The notes under the pieces: generated by a model
Told to the model about the DNA's origin: nothing
The model's database searches: none
The model's input: the letters and a program-made list of their open reading frames with translations, nothing else
Made by a program: the position numbers and the translations under genes
Shown here: positions 1 to 5,511 of the stretch, in pieces
Layout: each line of letters starts with the position of its first letter
Numbering within the stretch: the first letter of the stretch is position 1
From: a virus
Direction: 5' to 3' (one strand)
Virus record (IMG/VR): IMGVR_UViG_3300045135_001998
Span: 1 to 22,427 of that record
Length of the DNA stretch: 22,427 nt

Positions 1-2
1 TG

Positions 3-149
3 GCTGGATCTCTTCGGAGTTGGGTTCACTATTGCCAGTTACGTAGAGAAAATGGGACGCAGAAAGAGCACATGGTTGTTGCTAATAAGTGCTGGGATAT
101 TATTCGTCAGCATTTTCCTGATATAGCGGAGGCTGTAGATGGAGGGTAA
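3..149 (+). CDS. 3' end of an unidentified gene (partial)
   Basis: An open frame enters from the left edge and ends at TAA 147-149, overlapping the next start by 11 nt, which fits the tightly packed layout. Its visible 48 residues are soluble-looking (for example NKCWDIIRQHFPDIAEA) and its codons are G-first and A/T-ending like the neighbours. An alternative is the frame beginning at base 1. It ends at TAG 124-126 and would encode a C-terminal membrane segment (WLLLISAGILFVSIFLI after a positively charged MGRRK). I cannot decide firmly between them and assign no function. The overlap and codon pattern make me prefer the frame given. Confidence 0.35.
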   Translation, partial: AGSLRSWVHYCQLRRENGTQKEHMVVANKCWDIIRQHFPDIAEAVDGG

Positions 150-582
150 AAAGTACGATGGAGAGAAGCCAAGAATGTATTTGCTTCCTCCAAAAGCACT
201 AACAGAAGTCGCTAAAGTACTAACCTTTGGCGCAAACAAATACGATGAACATAATTGGAAGAAGCTAGACAATCTTCAAAATCGGTATACTGGAGCCGCA
301 CTCCGACATATCTTTGCTCATATGGACGGAGAGGAACTAGATCCCGAAACTGGACTAGATCACTTAGCTCATGCACTTTGTTGCTTATTATTTAAATTAG
401 AGGCAAAATTACAAAATGGCAAGAGTAAAGAAGAAGGACTACGAGAACCTATCGTCAACGAATATTCAGAAAGTAATTGGGCTACTTTCTCCCAAGGATG
501 GGACAGCTCCAATTTCCAAAAAGGAAGCCTGCGAGATATTGAATATAGCATACAATACAACTCGCCTTCAGAAGATAATTGA
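139..582 (+). CDS. MazG-like dATP/dGTP diphosphohydrolase-type protein (DUF5664-like)
   Basis: Residues 1-92 match the all-alpha phage dNTP pyrophosphohydrolase type. They carry KYDGEKPR near the N-terminus (K5-R12), LLPPKAL, FGANKYDEHNW (30-40), AALRH (53-57), DGEELDPETGLDHLAHA (63-79) and a final hydrophobic helix. The acidic and histidine residues in E65-H78 are the likely metal and substrate site. The family hydrolyses dNTPs to dNMPs plus pyrophosphate; which dNTP is not visible here. The start has a strong GGAGG at 128-132, 6 nt upstream. Oddly, the reading frame continues 167 nt into the next gene: residues 93-147 are polar, look non-conserved and lie out of frame with a more credible protein. 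The functional domain probably ends near residue 92, and the long tail may come from a lost stop or a one-base indel near the A-run at 413-416. Confidence 0.72.
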   Translation: MEGKKYDGEKPRMYLLPPKALTEVAKVLTFGANKYDEHNWKKLDNLQNRYTGAALRHIFAHMDGEELDPETGLDHLAHALCCLLFKLEAKLQNGKSKEEGLREPIVNEYSESNWATFSQGWDSSNFQKGSLRDIEYSIQYNSPSEDN

Positions 583-1117
583 TGATTATCATGAACGAAA
601 AGAATATGTAAAGCTCCGCAAGAGTCAATTGCGCGGAAAGCCTGCTAGTCATGCAGAGATTTCAGAAGCAGTAGCGGGGTATCTACGGGGTGAGCCAATC
701 AATGAGATTGCAGCAAGCCTCTATCGCTCTCCTGCATTTGTTAAGGCATTAATCGAGCGAGTCGGAGTACCGGAGCGAGTACCAAGCGATAGTATTGAAT
801 TTGACTATATTCCAGAAGAGTGCGTAGCTGAAGAGTTTTCTTCAGGTGAAATCGTTTGGTCGGCAAAGTACCACTGTGCTGCAATAGTTGAAAATGAAAT
901 ATCAGTAAACTATCAAGCGGAGAAGATGGGGTACTCTGACGTAAACTATGAGAAAAAATACGGAAGTAAGTGCTATAGTATTTATGTACTTACAAAAACA
1001 GATGATGACGATGTATTCCAGAAAAGAAAGGCGGGTTTCTGTGCCTATGCGCTTGCGTATGATTTGGCAAAGCTCGAACATTTGAAAGAATATGGCGTAG
1101 ACTTGAGCACAATTTAA
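416..1117 (+). CDS. Helix-turn-helix DNA-binding protein, function unknown
   Basis: This 233-residue protein has two helix-turn-helix-like stretches. The first is around residues 33-58 (ISKKEACEILNIAYNTTRLQ). The second is around 80-112 (a GEPINEIAASLYRSPAFVKA segment), resembling a resolvase or sigma-type HTH. The C-terminal half (about 120-233) is more beta-rich, with aromatic and cysteine residues and an acidic DDDD run, and I do not recognise it. The start at 416 is kept despite the 167-nt overlap with the preceding gene, because the basic N-terminus MARVKKK reads as a natural beginning and an AGAGG lies at 399-403. The stop overlaps the start of the adjoining nuclease gene by one base, so the two are probably translated together. 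DNA binding is inferred from the HTH pattern only; whether it is a regulator or a nuclease partner is unknown. Confidence 0.7.
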   Translation: MARVKKKDYENLSSTNIQKVIGLLSPKDGTAPISKKEACEILNIAYNTTRLQKIIDDYHERKEYVKLRKSQLRGKPASHAEISEAVAGYLRGEPINEIAASLYRSPAFVKALIERVGVPERVPSDSIEFDYIPEECVAEEFSSGEIVWSAKYHCAAIVENEISVNYQAEKMGYSDVNYEKKYGSKCYSIYVLTKTDDDDVFQKRKAGFCAYALAYDLAKLEHLKEYGVDLSTI

Positions 1118-1704
1118 TGTTACCAATTGAAAAACTTCTTCTACAGATAGAAGAAAATAGCAAAGCAGAGAATCCTTGGAGAGCCTCTAAATTTTTTCTG
1201 TGGCAAGAGCTTGCAGCAAAAAGTAAGGGAACTATGGGAGAGCTTCTAGTATCTTATGAGCTAGAGGCTCTCGGTATAGAGGTAGCTCCTATGGGACACC
1301 AGCAAAGCATAGATCTACACGATGTAACTAATAATATAAAAATAGAAGTCAAAACCTCTTTTGCAAAAAGAGAGAAGGGTATATGTATTCGAGATCTATT
1401 TTTATGGCAGCATATACAGGTTGATAAACCCTGGGATATTATTGCATTAATTGGAATAAATCCAGAACTAGAGGATCTTTCTAGGGCACGAAGAGGCTGG
1501 AGAGAGGAGTTAGAAGCAGTAAATATTCTTTATATTGGAAGAAAGGATATGGAGGATATAATAGCAAACGGGTACTTAACAAGCCAGTCCGGAGGAAAGG
1601 GAAGTACTAATGATGATGCTACTATATCGAATCAATGGTTTAGATACATAGAATACGGAAAAAACCATAAAAATTATCTTGACGTATGTAAAAATAATTC
1701 TTGA
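1117..1704 (+). CDS. PD-(D/E)XK superfamily nuclease, unassigned
   Basis: The protein (195 aa) shows the spaced catalytic pattern of PD-(D/E)XK endonucleases. E42 lies in the helix GTMGELLVSYELEALG, D66 in SIDLH, and E77-x-K79 in IKIEVKTS. This is the fold of many restriction, resolvase and repair nucleases. The C-terminal third (from about residue 115) has no motif I recognise. The start overlaps the stop of the HTH gene (TAATG), and a promoter for the next transcription unit begins at its 3' end. It is clearly distinct from the Hjc-like nuclease at 16927-17373, so this phage has at least two enzymes of this fold. The role could be host DNA degradation, site-specific nicking or recombination; the sequence does not say which. 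Confidence 0.65.
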   Translation: MLPIEKLLLQIEENSKAENPWRASKFFLWQELAAKSKGTMGELLVSYELEALGIEVAPMGHQQSIDLHDVTNNIKIEVKTSFAKREKGICIRDLFLWQHIQVDKPWDIIALIGINPELEDLSRARRGWREELEAVNILYIGRKDMEDIIANGYLTSQSGGKGSTNDDATISNQWFRYIEYGKNHKNYLDVCKNNS

Positions 1705-1730
1705 CAACAAGTGGTATATGTTGGTATAAT
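1701..1730 (+). promoter_or_regulatory. Sigma70-type promoter, copy 1
   Basis: TTGACA (1701-1706) and TATAAT (1725-1730) are separated by 18 bp. An A-rich block (AAAAATAATTC) precedes the -35 and ATAC follows the -10, as in four other copies in this window. It drives the small DNA-binding-type gene and lies at the very 3' end of the nuclease gene. Predicted transcription start is near 1737. Confidence 0.88.
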
Positions 1731-1843
1731 ATACGCTCAAATGATGAAGGAAAGCAATGGGCGAACGATTTTATCAGCAACAACTAGCAGCGACAGGCAA
1801 TTGTCCTGGAGCAACAATTTCACAAACTAAAAGGAAACGCAAA

Positions 1844-2206
1844 ATGGCATGGACTGACGAGAAAAAAGCAGAAGTAATTGAAGCATACGAGAGTGCAGAC
1901 CCTACTCCCGAAAACTCAATGGAAATCGTCAAAGAAATCGCAGAGCAGTTTGAAGAATCACCAAACGGTGTACGTATGATTCTGACTAAAGCTGGCGTAT
2001 ATGTTAAGAAAACTCCTGCAGCAGGAGCTTCCAAGTCTTCAGGCTCTACAGGCGGCGGTACTCGTGTATCAAAAGCAGCCGCAGTAGAAGCACTCACCGC
2101 AGCTATTTCAGATGCAGGTCAGGAAGTTGATGAAGAAATTCTAAGCAAACTGACAGGTAAAGCTGCTCAATACTTTACTACGGTAATTACAGCAATCAAT
2201 AATTAG
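1844..2206 (+). CDS. Small HTH-type DNA-binding protein related to the D5-like protein
   Basis: The 120-residue product has an N-terminal winged-helix-like region (MAWTDEKK to about residue 56, including NGVRMILTKAGVYVKK), a Gly/Ser/Thr linker (about 59-74) and a helical C-terminus ending AAQYFTTVITAINN. NGVRMILTKAGV resembles RGVKTMLTRRGL in the D5-like protein (4717-5439), and both begin MA..WT(D/E)E, so the two are probably paralogues. I prefer ATG 1844, with AAGGAAAC 7-8 nt upstream. An in-frame ATG at 1757, also preceded by AAGGAAAG, would add 29 residues rich in Q and K/R. It stands alone in its transcription unit behind a strong promoter and ahead of a stem-loop, which suggests high expression. 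The role is inferred as an abundant DNA-binding or regulatory protein. Confidence 0.72.
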   Translation: MAWTDEKKAEVIEAYESADPTPENSMEIVKEIAEQFEESPNGVRMILTKAGVYVKKTPAAGASKSSGSTGGGTRVSKAAAVEALTAAISDAGQEVDEEILSKLTGKAAQYFTTVITAINN

Positions 2207-2216
2207 TTTTAACAAC

Positions 2217-2254
2217 ACCCCTCACGCCTCTTAACAATGCGCACCATGAGGGGT
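2217..2254 (+). terminator. Stem-loop, possible terminator, after the small HTH gene
   Basis: ACCCCTCA (2217-2224) pairs with TGAGGGGT (2247-2254). Inside it CGC (2225-2227) can pair with GCG (2239-2241), closing an 11-nt loop that starts CTCT. A short T-rich run (ACTTTTCC) follows, weaker than a textbook terminator. The 5' arm and loop share CACGCCTCT with the stem-loop at 5461-5491. Confidence 0.6.
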
Positions 2255-2323
2255 TACTTTTCCACAGCTCCAGGAAAGACAGCACAGTAGAAGATTCTGC
2301 TAACCTGCTTATAAGGAGCAACT

Positions 2324-2599
2324 GTGAAAAAAGAAGAACTAGCACAGGTTGTTGAAGAATATGGCGATGCCGTAATCACTTATCGTAGTGAGAATAGTAA
2401 AAAACTAAAGTACAATGTTTGTACATTGGATTTTAGTACGCCTTATATTCAGCAAAAAAAGAATCGGGCAGTCGAATCAGATGACACTATTTTGTTATTT
2501 TGTTGGGACACTGATTCTTATAGGCTTCTAAAGCCAAAAAATGTCACAAGTGTAATTCCACTATCTTCTGTATTAAAAAATGATCCAGGAGGCCGCTAG
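2324..2599 (+). CDS. Small conserved-looking phage protein, unknown function
   Basis: A 91-residue protein begins at GTG 2324, fixed by an AAGGAG at 2313-2318 five nt upstream. After an N-terminal helix (MKKEELAQVVEEYG) the sequence alternates hydrophobic and polar residues (AVITYRSE, DDTILLFCWDTDSYRLLKP, VTSVIPLSSVL), suggesting a compact beta-rich fold. The pattern loosely recalls WYL or Sm-like small beta domains, but I see nothing decisive. Its stop overlaps the start of the PC4 homologue by one base and the pair is probably co-translated, so it may act on nucleic acid alongside that protein. It sits just after the stem-loop with no obvious promoter of its own, so expression may depend on readthrough. 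Confidence 0.65.
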   Translation: MKKEELAQVVEEYGDAVITYRSENSKKLKYNVCTLDFSTPYIQQKKNRAVESDDTILLFCWDTDSYRLLKPKNVTSVIPLSSVLKNDPGGR

Positions 2600-2901
2600 T
2601 GGAGCTTTATGAAGCACCAGAGGTGTACGAAAAAGTAATACACTATGACGAGCAGAAAGAAGTACAGGTACGTCTAACTATTAATACCTTTCGTGGTATT
2701 GAGTATCTTCATTTACGCAAGTATTATCTTGATTTTGAAGAAGAGTGGAAGCCTACTCCAGAAGGTATAGCAATGCCCCTGGACTTTGATAACTCTCGTA
2801 ATCTGTTCTCTGGACTAATCGAAATACTTTCTCTCGCAGAAAGTAAAGAGATTATAGAGGAGCATTTTGAAGATTTATTAAAAGAGCTTTACTTAAAATA
2901 G
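2599..2901 (+). CDS. PC4-like single-stranded DNA-binding protein
   Basis: The 100-residue product matches the transcriptional coactivator p15/PC4 fold. Strands run through VQVRLTINTFRGIEYLHLRKYY (22-43), the loop contains EEEWKPTPEGIAMPL (47-61), and a final long helix covers residues 66-99 (LFSGLIEILSLAESKEIIEEHF). The FRG..YLHLRKYY and WKPTPEGI blocks correspond to the PC4 ssDNA-binding surface. PC4 proteins dimerise and bind melted or single-stranded DNA. From memory, phage T5 encodes such a homologue linked to recombination-dependent replication, which fits the SbcCD-like and D10-like genes downstream. The start is GTG 2599, with AGGAGG at 2587-2592, overlapping the preceding stop. The fold call is strong; its role in this phage is inferred. 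Confidence 0.82.
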   Translation: MELYEAPEVYEKVIHYDEQKEVQVRLTINTFRGIEYLHLRKYYLDFEEEWKPTPEGIAMPLDFDNSRNLFSGLIEILSLAESKEIIEEHFEDLLKELYLK

Positions 2902-2904
2902 TTC

Positions 2905-2933
2905 TTGACTTTTCTTGCTTCTTTCTGTATAAT
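2905..2933 (+). promoter_or_regulatory. Sigma70-type promoter, copy 2 (ligase catalytic subunit)
   Basis: TTGACT (2905-2910) and TATAAT (2928-2933) are spaced 17 bp apart. They are preceded by AAAATAGTTC and followed by ATGTATTC. The upstream A-block overlaps the stop codon of the PC4-like gene. Predicted start near 2940 leaves a leader of about 19 nt before ATG 2959. Confidence 0.9.
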
Positions 2934-2958
2934 ATGTATTCATTGAGTGGGAGAGTGT

Positions 2959-3882
2959 ATGATAGATTTTTTACAACGTGCAGCTGATATGTATTATCAA
3001 GGTACTCCGATTATTTCGGATGCTGAGTTTGATGCTTTAGCTGATAGATATGCTTTCAAAGATGTGGGTCACCGCATTACTGATGGTATTCCACACTTGT
3101 ATAAAATGTATTCATTGCAGAAGTGTTTTGACATTAATGAAGCTCCTCTGGAGTTGAATTCTTGTGTTATAACACCAAAGCTCGATGGTGCAGCAGTGTC
3201 AATTCTTTATGTAAATGGAGAACTGGCACTTGCACTTACTCGTGGAGACGGTAATATCGGTCGTGATATTACTGACAAGATTGCTACGCTAGTGCCTACT
3301 AGTATCAATATTCTTGGTACTGTTCAGATTACTGGCGAAGTAGTTTGTCCATCACGCGTTCCCAATGCTCGAAATGTCGCAGCGGGGTCATTAAACTTGA
3401 AAGACTTTGACGAGTTTCATGCTCGCCCACTGACTTTCGTAGCTTACGATATTCAAGGAGCCGACTACGGCACTTGGACTTCGGCCATGAATGTGTTGTC
3501 ACAGCAGGGTTTCTCTGTTGTAACTTCCTTTGATGCTTCGGAGTATCCAACCGATGGTTTGGTATATCGAATTGACTCCTATGCGGCTTTTCAGCATATG
3601 GGATATACTGCTCACCATCCACGCGGCGCATTTGCTCTGAAAGAGCAGAAAGCTGGCGTAGTTACTAAATTACTCGGCGTGGAATGGCAAGTAGGTAAAA
3701 GCGGCGTAGTGAGCCCTGTAGCAATACTTGAACCAGTTCTGGTTGGAGATGCTACAGTATCTCGTGCAACGCTTCACAATATTGAATACATACAAAATCT
3801 GAATCTGGAGATTGGATGTATGGTGGAAATTATTAGGAGCGGGGAGATTATACCTCGAATTTTAAGACGTGTATCTGAATAG
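2959..3882 (+). CDS. ligA: NAD+-dependent DNA ligase, catalytic subunit (Ia, adenylation and OB domains)
   Basis: The 307-residue protein carries the N-terminal two thirds of a LigA-type ligase. Domain Ia is about residues 4-31 (YYQGTPIISDAEFDALADR). The adenylation domain has nucleophile K74 in KLDG, TRGDGNIGRDIT (94-105), GEVV with E127, NARNVAAGS (136-144), DGLVYRI (199-205) and ALK with K228. The OB fold runs from about 236 to the end (VEWQVGKSGVVSPVAILEPV, then EIIRSGEIIP). It should use NAD+ to adenylate K74 and seal nicks. The zinc-finger, HhH and BRCT parts are missing here and lie in the next gene. ATG 2959 has GGGAG at 2949-2953. The in-frame GTG 2947 is only about 7 nt from the predicted transcription start and is rejected. 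T5 ligase is similarly split. Confidence 0.93.
   Translation: MIDFLQRAADMYYQGTPIISDAEFDALADRYAFKDVGHRITDGIPHLYKMYSLQKCFDINEAPLELNSCVITPKLDGAAVSILYVNGELALALTRGDGNIGRDITDKIATLVPTSINILGTVQITGEVVCPSRVPNARNVAAGSLNLKDFDEFHARPLTFVAYDIQGADYGTWTSAMNVLSQQGFSVVTSFDASEYPTDGLVYRIDSYAAFQHMGYTAHHPRGAFALKEQKAGVVTKLLGVEWQVGKSGVVSPVAILEPVLVGDATVSRATLHNIEYIQNLNLEIGCMVEIIRSGEIIPRILRRVSE
3381..3389 (+). repeat. AGCGGGGTC motif, copy within ligA
   Basis: Exact AGCGGGGTC in codons for Ala-Ala-Gly-Ser. One of four exact 9-mers on the + strand (others at 6993, 15849 and 18572). Candidate site-specific nick or other DNA-level signal; the function is inference. Confidence 0.5.
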
Positions 3883-3905
3883 GTATACCATTAAAAAAAT
3901 AGTTC

Positions 3906-3934
3906 TTGACTTTTACCTTAATTTTTCATATAAT
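3906..3934 (+). promoter_or_regulatory. Sigma70-type promoter, copy 3 (ligase second subunit)
   Basis: TTGACT (3906-3911) and TATAAT (3929-3934) have a 17-bp spacer. AAAAAAATAGTTC lies upstream and ATACATTC downstream. It lies in the 79-nt gap between the two ligase genes, so the subunits can be expressed separately. Predicted start is near 3941. A small GGTATACC palindrome at 3882-3889 precedes it. Confidence 0.9.
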
Positions 3935-3961
3935 ATACATTCAAATTCAGAGGAACGATAA

Positions 3962-4717
3962 ATGACTGCAATCCAAGCCCCAACACACTGCCCCAGCTGT
4001 GAGTCGGAACTTGTATGGGTCAATCACCTTCTGTACTGTAAAAGCGCGTCCTGCGGTTCACAGTCACAGAAAAAACTGGAGCACTTTGCAAAGACTCTCA
4101 AAATTAAGGGTCTTGGCCCAAGTTCTATTCAGAAACTGGGTATTTCCGATATAGATCAGATCTATGCTCTGTCTGTAGAAGAAATTGCAGAGTGCCTCTC
4201 TTCTGAAAAACTCGCAGAGAAACTCTACGCAGAGATTCTGAATTCCATTTCAGCACCTCTTAACTTAGTGTTGCCTGCATTTAGTATTCCGTTGATTGGG
4301 AAAACAGCCACTGAAAAGCTCTCAAAAGTTTGTAATGACATTACAGATATAACCGAAGAAACTTGTGAGAAAGCAGGGCTCGGCCCCAAAGCAACAGAAA
4401 ACCTACTCAATTGGTTAGCTACGGAGTTTTACTCCTTCTATGACGGGCTTCTACCATTTGATTTAAAGTTTGCTAAAACTGCTAGTGTTGCATCTACAGG
4501 AACTGTATGTATTAGCGGCAAATTGAAGAGCTTCAAAACAAAAGCCGAAGCTACTACAGCTCTAAAAGCCAAGGGCTTTGATGTAAAGAGTAGTTTAACA
4601 AAAGATGTGACGATTTTAATCAACGAGAGTGGTATTGAATCGTCCAAAACACAAAAAGCCAGAGAGTCTGGCGTAACTATAGTTACTAATTTAATTCAAT
4701 TCTTGGAGAATTTATAA
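3962..4717 (+). CDS. ligB: NAD+-dependent DNA ligase, second subunit (zinc finger, HhH, BRCT)
   Basis: The 251-residue protein supplies the C-terminal part of a LigA ligase. A Cys4 zinc finger uses C10, C13, C26 and C31 (HCPSC ... YCKSASC). Tandem helix-hairpin-helix segments follow (IKGLGPSSIQKLGI about 48-61, SIPLIGKTATEKL about 107-119, and GLGPKATENLL). A BRCT domain covers about 176-251 (GTVCISGKLKSFKTKAEATT through VTIVTNLIQFLENL). It lacks any adenylation motif, so it should bind DNA and complete the enzyme made with the preceding gene product. The start has AGAGGA about 8 nt upstream. Its stop overlaps the next start (TAATG), coupling it to the D5-like gene. The symbol follows T5 usage and does not mean E. 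coli LigB. Confidence 0.9.
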   Translation: MTAIQAPTHCPSCESELVWVNHLLYCKSASCGSQSQKKLEHFAKTLKIKGLGPSSIQKLGISDIDQIYALSVEEIAECLSSEKLAEKLYAEILNSISAPLNLVLPAFSIPLIGKTATEKLSKVCNDITDITEETCEKAGLGPKATENLLNWLATEFYSFYDGLLPFDLKFAKTASVASTGTVCISGKLKSFKTKAEATTALKAKGFDVKSSLTKDVTILINESGIESSKTQKARESGVTIVTNLIQFLENL

Positions 4718-5439
4718 TGGCATTACCAAAGTGGACTGAAGAGCGCACAGCTGCTCTTACCTCATTCGTAGGCGATGAGTCGCCTATCTCTCAAGCAACT
4801 GTAGCAGAAGCTGCAGACCAACTTGAGACTTCTACTCGCTCAGTTTCTAGCAAATTGCGAAAAATGGGCTATGAAGTAGAACTCGCTTCTACTGCTGGAG
4901 GTAAAGGTTTTACCGAAGCACAGGAAGCAACCTTGGCTTCTTTTGTCTCTGACAACAGTGGTCAATATACTTACGCTCAAATTGCTGAGCACTTTGAAGG
5001 CGGCGCATTCTCTGCGAAGCAAATCCAAGGTAAGATTCTTTCTATGGAACTTACTGGCCATGTAGCCCCTGCTCCTAAAACAGAAGCAGTACGTACTTAC
5101 AGCGAAGCTGAAGAAGCTCAGTTTGTAAAAATGGTTAAGGATGGAGCTTTCGTAGAGCAGATCGCTGAAGCAATGGGTCGCTCTGTAAATTCTGTTCGTG
5201 GTAAAGCGTTGAGCTTGCTTCGTTCGGGCGATATTGATGCGATTCCTCGTCAAGAGCACACTAAAGGCTCCGACAAGTCAGATCCTTTGGAAGGCGTAGA
5301 TGTACCGTCTATGACTGTAGAAGCTATCGCTGAAGCTATTGGCAAAACTGCTCGCGGTGTTAAAACCATGCTAACTCGTCGTGGCTTATCTGCCGCTGAC
5401 TATGATGGTGCGGCAAAAGCAGCTAAAGCTGCTCAGTAA
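4717..5439 (+). CDS. D5-like abundant DNA-binding protein with repeated winged-helix motifs
   Basis: The 240-residue protein is built from about four HTH or Myb-like repeats. These are residues 1-50 (KWTEERTAALTSFVGDESP ... SSKLRKMGYEV), 63-108 (FTEAQEATLASFVSDNSG ... IQGKILSMELTG), 126-170 (YSEAEEAQFVKMV ... NSVRGKALSLLRSG) and about 195-230 (TVEAIAEAIGKTARGVKTML). It closely matches what I remember of T5 D5, an abundant DNA-binding protein needed for replication and for control of early and late transcription; no database check was possible. All its arginine codons are CGN, while several neighbours use AGA/AGG freely, suggesting high expression. The start overlaps the ligase stop, with GGAG at 4705-4708. 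A stem-loop follows it. Confidence 0.78.
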   Translation: MALPKWTEERTAALTSFVGDESPISQATVAEAADQLETSTRSVSSKLRKMGYEVELASTAGGKGFTEAQEATLASFVSDNSGQYTYAQIAEHFEGGAFSAKQIQGKILSMELTGHVAPAPKTEAVRTYSEAEEAQFVKMVKDGAFVEQIAEAMGRSVNSVRGKALSLLRSGDIDAIPRQEHTKGSDKSDPLEGVDVPSMTVEAIAEAIGKTARGVKTMLTRRGLSAADYDGAAKAAKAAQ

Positions 5440-5460
5440 GAAATTTACGTAAGTAATACG

Positions 5461-5491
5461 TCCCACGCCTCTGCCTAGTGTACGCGTGGGA
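5461..5491 (+). terminator. Stem-loop after the D5-like gene
   Basis: TCCCACGC (5461-5468) pairs perfectly with GCGTGGGA (5484-5491) around a 15-nt loop beginning CTCTGCC. The downstream run is only TTTCATG, so it is an imperfect intrinsic terminator. It may be an attenuator or 3' stabiliser that still lets some RNA continue into the helicase gene 21 nt away. Confidence 0.6.
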
Positions 5492-5511
5492 TTTCATGTT
5501 CGGGGGAACTT

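Noticed and set aside
2947-2949. GTG as start of the ligase catalytic subunit
   Set aside because: Too close to the predicted transcription start and without room for a ribosome binding site. ATG 2959 has GGGAG at the right distance.
3882-3889. GGTATACC palindrome as terminator or operator
   Set aside because: Only 8 bp, no loop and found once; too short to support a claim.
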